From NCBI RefSeq assembly GCF_007750855.1, contig NZ_CP036291.1:3596001-3660000 (forward strand): a stretch of 64,000 bases of DNA, given 5' to 3'. The position numbers and the translations under genes are program-made. The notes below the pieces were generated by a model that searched no databases, had not been told where the DNA came from, and saw nothing but the letters and a program-made list of their open reading frames with translations. Origin of the DNA: Pirellulimonas nuda. GTDB taxonomy: Bacteria > Planctomycetota > Planctomycetia > Pirellulales > Lacipirellulaceae. Positions 42,034-50,124 of this stretch are shown in pieces; positions within the stretch are counted from its first letter, which is position 1, and each line of letters starts with the position of its first letter.

Positions 42034-42752
42034 ACGCCGTGGTCCTCGTGCTCGCCCTGCTCCCTGCCCCGTGCGGGGCGTGGAACGGCCCGGGCCACAA
42101 CGTCATCGACCTGATCGCCTGGGAGCAGCTCGACGAGGCCACCCAGGCGTCCGCGGTGGCGCTGCTCAAGGCCCACCCACGCTACGAGCAGCACTTCCTC
42201 GGCCGGATGCCGGAGAACGTCTGGAGCGGCAGCCCGGCCGAGCAGGAGCAGTGGTTGTTCGCCCACGCGGGGGCCTGGCCCGACTTGGTGCGGGGCCGCT
42301 CGGACGTCGTGACCGACGACGACGTGCGGAGGTACAACCGCCCGACCTGGCACTACATCAACCTGCCGGTGTTCCTCACCCCAGCAGACCGAGACGTGCT
42401 GGCGGCGGGGCTGAAGGTCAACCGCTCGACCGACATCCCCGACGACCGCGACGCGTACTCGATAAACGTCGTCCAGGCGATCGGCAACGCGCTGCGGATC
42501 GTGCGGGACGAAGAAGCCCCGACGCAGGACCGGGCGGTCCACCTCTGCTGGGTGCTGCACCTCGTGGGCGACGCCCACCAGCCAAGCGGGGCCACTACTG
42601 CACGGCGGATGAGGGAAGGCCGTGCGGGGTCTGCGGCGGCTAAGCCGCGTGGCGCCGCGGCGGCAGGAGCGAGCGGCCGTCGCCCAAACGCCCGCGTGGC
42701 GAGAGGCCCCGCATCCCCGGGTCCTCCATCCCCGAGTGGGCGGCGGCGGTGA
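42018..42752 (+). pseudogene. truncated secreted S1/P1-type nuclease
   Basis: GTG 42018, with GGAG upstream, starts VRLLLNAVVLVLALLPAPCG; cleavage before WNGPGHN would expose the N-terminal Trp that S1/P1 nucleases use as a zinc ligand. The family motifs continue through WHYINLPVF and HLCWVLHLVGDAHQP, the His/Asp cluster of the zinc site. After residue 192 the sequence changes to Arg/Ala/Gly-rich translation (SGATTARRMREGRAG) without the expected HxxxxFxxxDxGGN segment, so the last third of the enzyme is missing. The gene probably is inactive. Overlap with the EEP nuclease suggests an ancestral two-gene operon for extracellular nucleic-acid degradation. Confidence 0.65.
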
Positions 42753-43520
42753 TCTGTCAGTTCCCCGAGCGGTACGACGGCGTACGCGACCAGCGATTAC
42801 GGCGGAACCGCCAGGCCTCTTCCGCGGTCGCCGCCGGCGCCATCCGCAAGGCGGGGCCGAGACGACGGTCGGCGGCGGGCGCCGAGGTCTGCCACCTGCC
42901 GGCGTACCTGGCGAAAGAAGACCCAGACGCGCCGGCGACGGGGGTGGAAGGTGAACCGCTCGCCCGGGCTGCCCGAAAACCGCGACGGCGTACGCGACCA
43001 ACGTTGCTCCAGACGGTGGGCGCGGGCCCACGCGGGGCGCCCGTCTGTCGCGCTGCCGCGGCGGCCGGCGTGGGTCGGTGCTCGGAAGCCGGTACGTTTT
43101 TGGGCCCAGCCCTGGCGGGGCCCACCCGTATCCTGCCCGCCGCCGCAAACGGGCCCCGCCGTGAGCGGGCCCTCCCTTGAGCGGGATCGGCCGCGAGAAC
43201 AACCCGGTGCGGCGTTCGGTGAACCAACCGCCGAGGGCCCGGGCCGACAGCGGGCTTGCGACTGACGCCGGCGATGGACGGCGCCGCCCCTCCAGCCCGT
43301 CGCCGCCGCGCCACGGCTGGCAGGACCCTTCGGCCCACTCCCACGGGTGAGAAGCCCCAGGGCCTAGTTTCTCACCCTGATAATCTATCGCGGGGTTCTG
43401 TCCGTGGGGCGGCTCCATAAGCCCGCCCGGTTCGCCCCCTGTTCAAATTGGGTTGGCTTGGCACGATAGATGCACAGCCTGGGGCACACACCCCTGTTCG
43501 ACTTATCCGGGAAGACATCG
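42753..43520. other. GC-rich region with a short dispersed repeat, no supportable gene
   Basis: Open frames cover both strands but only because of extreme GC content; the translations are Arg/Pro/Gly/Ala-rich without domains. The 20-mer GACGGCGTACGCGACCAGCG (42776-42795) recurs at 42984-43003 with one mismatch. The segment appears to be decayed or inserted DNA that replaced the 3' end of the S1/P1 gene. Confidence 0.5.
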
Positions 43521-44180
43521 ATGAGACATCATCTTACGACCGCCGCCTCGTTGGCCGTGATCTGCTCGCTTACTGCCGGGAGCGCGTTGGGGGCGTTCGG
43601 CGTAACGAACCCCGGAACCGGGCAGCCCCTGATCGGGATCGCGACGCCCACCGGCGCCAATCTCGACCTGAACCAGCGGCAGGTCTCCCAGTTCTGGTCG
43701 GAAGGCGCCGTCACGCTGACCAACCAATCCGTCGACCGCAACGGCGCCAACGGCACTTACACCTTCGGGGACGTCGTGACGCCGGTGAGTCTCAGCGGCG
43801 AGTACTTCAGCTACTTGTTCCACTTCGACCCCGCCATCTCGAGCGGGGTCGCCCGGGTCATCAACGCCGTGATCACGTTCCCGCATCCGATTGTTGGGAT
43901 TAGTTTTTCGCAGCCGACCCTCGCCGGCACCGATCCAATCGGCCTCTACTCCGCGGTCTGGCAGACCGGCAACGCGGCTCTCAATCGGGGCCTCGATACT
44001 GGCGACAAGTTCACCGTCAGCGGGAACACCGTGACGATCAACCTCTCGCAGACCGACCAGACCGGGATGGACGAGATCCGCTTCTTCACGGCGACCCCCG
44101 AGATCGCGTCGCTCGGGAGCTGGGCGATGCTAGGGCTCGCCGGCGCGTACATGGTCCGCCGCCGCCGATCGGCTGCTTAA
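43521..44180 (+). CDS. small secreted protein with PEP-CTERM-like tail
   Basis: A 219-residue protein starting at ATG 43521 (MRHHLTTAASLAVICSLTAG; cleavage near SALGAF). The body is Thr/Asn/Ser-rich and beta-like (TGANLDLNQRQVSQFWSEG, GKFTVSGNTVTIN type strands), with no Cys. The C-terminus TPEIASLGSWAMLGLAGAY followed by VRRRRSAA is a PEP-CTERM-like anchor in which Pro-Glu-Pro has become Pro-Glu-Ile. It may be a matrix protein; a precise family is not recognised. It forms its own transcription unit between GC-rich gaps. Confidence 0.7.
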   Translation: MRHHLTTAASLAVICSLTAGSALGAFGVTNPGTGQPLIGIATPTGANLDLNQRQVSQFWSEGAVTLTNQSVDRNGANGTYTFGDVVTPVSLSGEYFSYLFHFDPAISSGVARVINAVITFPHPIVGISFSQPTLAGTDPIGLYSAVWQTGNAALNRGLDTGDKFTVSGNTVTINLSQTDQTGMDEIRFFTATPEIASLGSWAMLGLAGAYMVRRRRSAA

Positions 44181-44730
44181 GCGAGCCGGTTGTCTCAGCT
44201 GGGCTCGTCGTCGGGCTCCGCCCGAGGCTGCCGCCGGGCTGAACGTCCCTGTTGGCGGCCGCGTGGGTGGCCGGCGGGGACGAGACGGGCACGCCCCTCA
44301 TCGACGCTTCGCTTGGGGGGGACCGGGGTGAAGGCGCCGCGGGCCGCTCCGGTTGGCCGGCCGACGCCGGCTGCCACCGAGGACTAGAACCCCGCGCCGG
44401 CCCGCAGGCCGAGCCATGGGGCGCCGACGACGCCCGTCACCCTCTCCAGCAGACGCACGGCCGCCTTGAGCGGTACGGCCACCAACGCGACCCGCGCCCG
44501 CGGCTTGGCCGTCAGGCCTTTGACACGTCCGCCCGCCGGGCCCTGCTGGTCGCGGCCGGCGCCCCCCCAAAGCGAAGCCGGTCCGCGGCGCGCAGCCGAG
44601 CGGGACGAGCCGTTACGCCGGAGGCCGAGCCAGGGTGGAACAGGAGGTCTTCGGCCCGGTCGAGGCCCAACACGGCCCGAGGGACAACGGCCGGGCGGCC
44701 CGCGCGGCCGGCGGCGCCCCCCCTAAATCG
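44181..44730. other. GC-rich intergenic region
   Basis: This 550-bp stretch lies between two convergent genes. All frames give low-complexity Arg/Gly/Ala/Pro translations. The first 30 bases contain GAGCCGGTTGTCTCAGCTGG. I see no gene, hairpin terminator or mobile-element end that I can support. Confidence 0.4.
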
Positions 44731-47700
44731 TCACCCCGTCACGCGCGGCCGCGGCAGACTGGCGTGCCCGGCCAGCGGAGCCCCGGCGAGCGGCCCCTCA
44801 AACGCCCGCGCCCGAGCCTCGCGGCTGCCCCGCGTGCCGGCCGGTGCGTCCTCGTCGCGGCCGCGTGGCCGGTCTTGGGGTCGGTCGCCGCCGTCGTCGT
44901 CGCCTCGCCCCCCGCTGCGCCACCCCTGGTCGAGCTCGGCCGCGAGCAACAGCAGCGCCCGGTCGCGGGGCGTCGCCCGGCAGGCCGGCGACGACCGCTC
45001 CCCGCCGTCGCGCCGGTCGGCCCCGAACGCCGGCCAGCGGCCGGCCGGCGGGGCGGCCCCCACGGGGGTGCTCGCGAGGGGGGAGGCGCTGGCCGACGCG
45101 GCGGCCGGGCCGGGGCCCTCGATGGACGTCCCCAGGTGGTCGCGCCACACCGCGTAGTCCGCGGCGTCGACCACCCCGTCGCCGTTGCCGTCGGACCGCA
45201 GGCCCAGGCCCGAGGTCGCCCCGAAGCCCGCGCGCCAGGCCGCGTAGTCGTCGTGATCGACGGCCGCGTCGGCGTTGTAGTCTCCGGGAAGCGTCGAGAA
45301 GGCCAGCTCGTACCGGCCCGCCAACGAGTTGCCGGCCGCGTCCAAGACCGACCCGACCGGCAGCACCAGCCGGTAGACCCCCGCCGGCAGCCGGCCCTCC
45401 GCGAACCCCGGGAAACCTATCCGCACCGCCGTCTGCTCGCCCCCCGACGGGAGCGTCGCGACGCCCAGCGCCTCCGCCGGCAGCATCGCGCCGCTGGAGG
45501 CGTCCTCGATGGAGAACGGAGCCGACGCCGAGAACAGCACCCCGGGCGCGTCGAACACCAGGTCGATCTGGTCCTGCTCCGCGGCCGCGGTAAACGCCCC
45601 CGAGGCGACCCCGATCGGCAGGTCGAACCCGGCCCGATCGAGCCACAAGGCGAAGCCCGCGTCCCACGTGTCGGCGTGGACCTCGACCCCCGTGACGCGG
45701 CCCCAATCGAAGGGGCCCCCCGCGTCGGCCCGCCAACCGGTAGGCGGGGCCTGGTCCGACTGGATCGGGATCGTCACCGGCAGCCACGCCCCCCGGGCGT
45801 CGTTCCACGGCTGGCCCGGGTTGCCGTCCTGGAAGTAGTGGAACTCCCGCGTGGCGCCCTCCGCGTCGAAGAACCGGAGCCACCCGTCCTGGAAGCCGAC
45901 GGGGCTCGGGTTCTCGGCGTAGAGGCTGAAGCGGAACTCCGAGGCGTCGCGCAGGTCCCACTGCGCGCCCCACGCCGGCGCGTAGCGGAGGTAAGTGTCG
46001 AACCCGCCGGTAGTGTCGAACCGAACCGAACCGGCCCCCAGCACCGTGCGTGACGGGTCGTCGCTGGTCGACGCCGCGGCGCCGTCTGCCCAGGCCAGCC
46101 AGGAGCCGGCGTTGAGCTCCGTCATGTCGGCGAGCGGCCGGAGCTCGAGCGTGGGGATGCTCACCTCGAAGGCGCCGATCACCCCCGGAGCGACCCCCTT
46201 GCCCGCGGTATCCATCACCTGGCCGGCGACGATCTCGATCGTGTACACCCCGTTGTCGCCGGCGTCCCAGAGCCCGCCGGGGGCGGCCACGAAGTACGCG
46301 ACCGCGCGGCTCGGCCCGTTGGCGTTCAGGTCGAGGCCGGCCAGCGCCGCGACCTGCAAGTAGCCGTTGGGGCCGCGGACGCGGATGTCGCCGTAGTTGA
46401 TCGTGGTGATATCGATCGCTAGGTCGTCTGCGTACGCAACCGTAAACCCATGGGTGGTCTCCCCGCCGCTGGTGACCCCGCCCCCGTCGCTCGCCGCGGT
46501 CGGCGGCAGCGCGTCTTCGACGGGGGTCGTCAGCAGGTCCCAGGCGTTGATGTGGACGTAGTCGTCCCCCGTGAGCCGCTCTACCGTGAGGCGGAAGAAC
46601 CGGGCCGAGACGCTCTGCCCGAACGGCCGCGTCGAGGTCTGGTCGGCCGGGATGCCGGTGGTCGGCACAAGCAGCCGGTGGCTCCCGACGCCGCCATCGA
46701 GGTCGGCCAGCGTGTCGGCCGCCTCGAGCCGCCACTGGTAGGCCGGGTCGCCCCCGGCGTGGCTGATGCGAACCGCGGCGCCGTCGACCTGCTGGGCCTG
46801 ATCGAACGCGAGCGTGACGACCGCCGGGTTGAGGTTGGCCGAGCGGTAGAGGCTGGCGGCGACGCCGTCGAACAGGTCCGCGGGGCTACCGATGTCCCAC
46901 GGCGTGGCGCCGACGCTAGCCTGCCCCGCAGCGAGCAGCGCCGCGACGTCGAGCCGGCCGGCGTCGGAGACGTCGACCCGGAACGTCCCTAGCCCCGCGG
47001 CAGGCAGGTACGCCCCCTGTGCGTCCCGCACCTCGCCGGGCCTGAGCGTGACGGTGTAGACGCCGCTGTCCGCGGCCTCCCAGGCGCCCCCTGGCGCCTC
47101 GATCCGGTACTGCACGGTGCGGGCGGACCCCGCGGTGGTGGACCGCGACTCGCCCACCGCGGACAGGCTAGCGAGCTGGGAGAACCCATTGGGCCCCTGG
47201 ACGAGCACGTCGGCGCCGTCGAGCGATAAGGGGTCGATCGATCCCGCGTCGTAGTAGCGGAGCGAGAACAGGTAGTGGTCGGCGCCCCCGACCCTCTGCG
47301 TCGGCGCGGCGAGGACCGCCTCGTCGTCCCGCGCCAGCCCGCTGCCGGGGCGGTAGGCGTTGAAGTCGTAGATGTACTTGTACCAGTTGTTCGCCCTGCC
47401 GTCGGTCGCCTCCCCTCCCTCGCGCGGCACGTGCCCAAAGAACCAGTTCAGGTAGCCGCGTTGCCAGTCGCCAACGTCGTAGTCGCCCCACGCGTCGCGG
47501 CTGGTCGCCTCGGCGGCGTACGCCTGATTCGGGAAGTTCGCGACGAAATCGTCGGCGTAGCTAGCCAAGGTCCGCGTGTTCGCGTAGTCGTAGTCCGAAG
47601 CGCCGTTGAACGGGTAGTGGACGCTCCCGACCCCGTACGCCGCGGTGTTGGACTGGGCGACGTTGGCCGTGAACAGGTCCCACGGCGTCGCGGGGTTGGC

Positions 47701-48408
47701 GATGTCCCAGCCGCCGTACGCGCGGCTGATGTGGTTCTCGGTGCGGTGGCCCAGGTTGTGGACCATCTCCGCGACGCCCCGCTCGTAGTTGAAGCCGAAG
47801 CCGGCGACCGCGTGGTCCACCTCGAACTCGGGGAAGCTGGGCCCGTTGACGAAGAAGGACGCCGGCCCCGCCATCCAGGCCTCGCCGAGCAGGTTGAAGT
47901 AGTGGTCGCCGAACATCCAGATCTCGTCGATGTCGTAGGCGTTGACCAGTTCGGCCAGCCCCTGCTGCTCGGCGATGGCGTAGAAGTCGGCCGAGGCGCT
48001 CGACCACCCCGAGTTGGAGGTCCGGTTCGCGACGTACTGGTCGGCCGTGTAACGCGTGCCGTCGGTGAAGACCGGGAACTCGTTCAGGTCGCGCCACGCG
48101 ACGATCTCGTAGTCGATGGCGCCGCCGCTGGCGGTTTCGACGTCGTGGATGAAGCCGGCCGCGAGCGCGTGGGGGTCGTTCCATCCAAACACGTCCCGCA
48201 GCAGCCGGTTGTCGAGCGAAGGGACGGTCGGGTCGTAGTTGAGCACCACGACCCTGACCGACTGCACCGGGTTGTCCGCCGCCGGCTCGAACACGGGGGG
48301 GACGAACGTCCCGAAGCTGAGCACCCGGCGTTCCTCGAGCCTCTCGAACCGGGGCCGGCAGGCGCCCGCCGACGGCGGCCTGCGATCGGTGCGGCTGGGT
48401 CGCTTCAT
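44731..48408 (-). CDS. large LEPR-XLL secreted protein with F5/8-like module and dockerin-like repeats
   Basis: This 1225-residue protein starts at ATG 48408. Residues 20-32 (RFERLEERRVLSF) form the LEPR-XLL-type motif found at the start of many giant planctomycete surface proteins. The N-terminal region (40-400) is rich in Trp/Tyr and carries EMVHNLGHRTE, a His-rich motif that could bind metal. Two repeated modules with LDGADVLVQGPNGFSQLASL and INYGDIRVRGPNGYLQVAAL flank a discoidin/F5-8-like segment (AGGDPAYQWRLEAAD, FFRLTVERLTGDDYVHIN). A dockerin-like pair (PGDYNADAAVDHDDY, NGDGVVDAADYAVW) precedes a basic/acidic C-terminal tail (RDRALLLLAAELDQG) typical of this group rather than a PEP-CTERM signal. 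The frame is open another 1.5 kb upstream, but that is overlap with the ATPase gene. Confidence 0.82.
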   Translation of the reverse strand: MKRPSRTDRRPPSAGACRPRFERLEERRVLSFGTFVPPVFEPAADNPVQSVRVVVLNYDPTVPSLDNRLLRDVFGWNDPHALAAGFIHDVETASGGAIDYEIVAWRDLNEFPVFTDGTRYTADQYVANRTSNSGWSSASADFYAIAEQQGLAELVNAYDIDEIWMFGDHYFNLLGEAWMAGPASFFVNGPSFPEFEVDHAVAGFGFNYERGVAEMVHNLGHRTENHISRAYGGWDIANPATPWDLFTANVAQSNTAAYGVGSVHYPFNGASDYDYANTRTLASYADDFVANFPNQAYAAEATSRDAWGDYDVGDWQRGYLNWFFGHVPREGGEATDGRANNWYKYIYDFNAYRPGSGLARDDEAVLAAPTQRVGGADHYLFSLRYYDAGSIDPLSLDGADVLVQGPNGFSQLASLSAVGESRSTTAGSARTVQYRIEAPGGAWEAADSGVYTVTLRPGEVRDAQGAYLPAAGLGTFRVDVSDAGRLDVAALLAAGQASVGATPWDIGSPADLFDGVAASLYRSANLNPAVVTLAFDQAQQVDGAAVRISHAGGDPAYQWRLEAADTLADLDGGVGSHRLLVPTTGIPADQTSTRPFGQSVSARFFRLTVERLTGDDYVHINAWDLLTTPVEDALPPTAASDGGGVTSGGETTHGFTVAYADDLAIDITTINYGDIRVRGPNGYLQVAALAGLDLNANGPSRAVAYFVAAPGGLWDAGDNGVYTIEIVAGQVMDTAGKGVAPGVIGAFEVSIPTLELRPLADMTELNAGSWLAWADGAAASTSDDPSRTVLGAGSVRFDTTGGFDTYLRYAPAWGAQWDLRDASEFRFSLYAENPSPVGFQDGWLRFFDAEGATREFHYFQDGNPGQPWNDARGAWLPVTIPIQSDQAPPTGWRADAGGPFDWGRVTGVEVHADTWDAGFALWLDRAGFDLPIGVASGAFTAAAEQDQIDLVFDAPGVLFSASAPFSIEDASSGAMLPAEALGVATLPSGGEQTAVRIGFPGFAEGRLPAGVYRLVLPVGSVLDAAGNSLAGRYELAFSTLPGDYNADAAVDHDDYAAWRAGFGATSGLGLRSDGNGDGVVDAADYAVWRDHLGTSIEGPGPAAASASASPLASTPVGAAPPAGRWPAFGADRRDGGERSSPACRATPRDRALLLLAAELDQGWRSGGRGDDDGGDRPQDRPRGRDEDAPAGTRGSREARARAFEGPLAGAPLAGHASLPRPRVTG

Positions 48409-48845
48409 CCTCGCCTCGGGATCGGGGTTGGTCGGGTTGGACTCGCTGCTGGCCAAGCCCGCCACGCCTCGACCGCCGCCGCGGCCAGGGGGCCACTGCG
48501 GCGGGTGTTCTGGGCCCGTCGGTGTGGGTTGGGCCGAGTGGGTTGGGCCGAGTGGGTTAGGCGGAAGCGGCGGGCACGGGCGGTCCAGCTTACCCCTGCC
48601 ACGACACAAAAAAAACAGGCCCAGATCGCCTGCCGCGGACCGGCTCGCAGGGCGAGGGTCTCTGGGCCAACGACGCCCGCCCCAGACCGCTGGACCGCGC
48701 CGGCCCCCCTGCCCCGGCGGGCCCCGCCCTGCCCCGCCCGCCCCGCGATCCAACCACGCACGCGTCAGGCCCGCCGCCGCGGCGACTCGGGCCCGGGCGG
48801 AGCGGGGCCACGCGCCGCGGGCCGCCGACCGATCCGGTGGGTGGT
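48409..48845. other. GC-rich intergenic region with a short tandem repeat
   Basis: The gap between the LEPR-XLL gene and the ATPase gene. GGTTGGGCCGAGTG occurs twice in tandem (48527-48540 and 48541-48554) with a third partial unit. A run of eight A residues (about 48609) sits in AGGCCC-rich sequence. The promoter of the LEPR-XLL gene should lie here but cannot be assigned. Confidence 0.45.
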
Positions 48846-50006
48846 TCACGACGCGACCTCCTTGTGCAGGTCCGCCAACGCGACCGCGCGGATCCGTTCG
48901 TCCAGGTCCAACGACTCTGCGCCGGCGTGCACCACGTGCAGCCGGTCGAGCTGGAGGTCCGCCATCACCCGCCGCATCGAGCGGGTGATCCGCGGGCGCT
49001 GGGCGTGCTGGACCGCGAAGCCCCAACGCCGTTGCCCCCGCACGATCAGCAGGTCGAGCTCCGCGCCGGCGTGCGTCCTCCAGTAGAAGCTCTCGGACGG
49101 CGCGGCGTGCAGCAAAGCGATCACCTGCCCGATCACGAAGCCCCGCCAGGAAGCGCCGGCCGCCCCGTGTTCTAGGAGTTGTTCTAGCGTCTGGATGCCG
49201 AGCATCGCGTGCAGCAGCCCGCTGTCGCGGACGTACACCCGCGGGGCGCTGACCTGCCGCTTCGACACCCCCAGCTGGCGCCACGCCTTGAGCACGCGCA
49301 CCGCGAACGCATCGGCCAGGGTCGTCAGGTCGTAGCCGACGGCGTAGTCCGACGCCCTCACGCGCCGGGCGATCTCCGAAGCGTTCCAGACGTCGCCGTG
49401 GAGCAGGGCGATCTGACCCCAGACGCTGCGCAGCCGGGTGATGTCGGAGCGGTCGATCATCAGGTCCGCGGCGCGCGGCAGCAGCAGCGCCGCAACCTCG
49501 CGGCGACAACGCAGGCTCTCGTGGTCCGAGGCGGCCTCGTACGACCCGGGGAGCCCCCCGCGCAGCCAGAGCCGCTGCGGGTTCTCGGCGCCGACCTCCC
49601 AGCACGCCAGGCCGTCGTACCACTCCCAGGCGAGCGCGCCGGGGGCGAGATCGTCGATCCGCCCTAGTTCGCAAGCGCTGGTGCTCGCCACGATCACGAA
49701 CCGCGCGGGACAAGGCCGGCGGGCGAGCAGGCGGCCAACCACCCCCGCCAGTTCTCGGCTCAGGCTGACTTCGTTCAGCACGACCACCCCTGCGAGCGGG
49801 CCGAGCGTCGCCTCGGGCTCGCGCAGACGGGCCACGTCGGCCGGCATGAGCCCGTCGAACCAGTGGACCCGCAGCCCTCCCCAATCCTGGGACAGGCGCT
49901 GGACGACGTCGCGTTTGCCGGCCCGCCAGGGGCCGACGACCGCCAGCCCGGCGTGGCTGTCCAGGCTGGCGTCGATCCGGGCGAGTCGATGGGACGGGTC
50001 GATCAT
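48846..50006 (-). CDS. DUF4143-type AAA ATPase with degenerate Walker A
   Basis: A 386-residue protein resembling the AAA_14/DUF4143 ATPase family (bacterial YxxD-type ATPases with a C-terminal nuclease-like domain). ATG 50006 is taken because the frame further upstream has only a TTG. The P-loop reads GPWRAGKRDVV, in which the usual Ser/Thr after Lys is Arg, so ATP hydrolysis is doubtful. The central region includes LWLRGGLPGSYEAA and ITRLRSVWGQIALLHGD, and the C-terminal DUF4143 part contains SFYWRTHAGAELDLLIVRG, where Glu/Asp resemble the PD-(D/E)xK-like motif of the family. Its role is unknown. It is divergent from the 50.1-kb cassette, with about 120 bp between. Confidence 0.75.
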   Translation of the reverse strand: MIDPSHRLARIDASLDSHAGLAVVGPWRAGKRDVVQRLSQDWGGLRVHWFDGLMPADVARLREPEATLGPLAGVVVLNEVSLSRELAGVVGRLLARRPCPARFVIVASTSACELGRIDDLAPGALAWEWYDGLACWEVGAENPQRLWLRGGLPGSYEAASDHESLRCRREVAALLLPRAADLMIDRSDITRLRSVWGQIALLHGDVWNASEIARRVRASDYAVGYDLTTLADAFAVRVLKAWRQLGVSKRQVSAPRVYVRDSGLLHAMLGIQTLEQLLEHGAAGASWRGFVIGQVIALLHAAPSESFYWRTHAGAELDLLIVRGQRRWGFAVQHAQRPRITRSMRRVMADLQLDRLHVVHAGAESLDLDERIRAVALADLHKEVAS

Positions 50007-50124
50007 TTTTAATATTGACAAAACTACGTTCCAGATTGGATATTCAAGTTATAACTCATGCGTGTGAGGCATGCGCGGGGTTTTTCCCGGTTTTTTCAAG
50101 CTCTCCCTACCCAGCAGGGAACCC

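Noticed and set aside
42071..43418. Long frames across 42-43.4 kb on both strands
   Set aside because: They are products of very high GC content, with no domain, signal or start context; only the S1/P1 frame is supported.
48409..49884. Upstream extension of the LEPR-XLL frame to 1717 codons
   Set aside because: It runs antisense to nothing but overlaps the ATPase gene in another frame and is Arg/Gly/Ala-rich; the LEPR-XLL motif lies just after ATG 48408.
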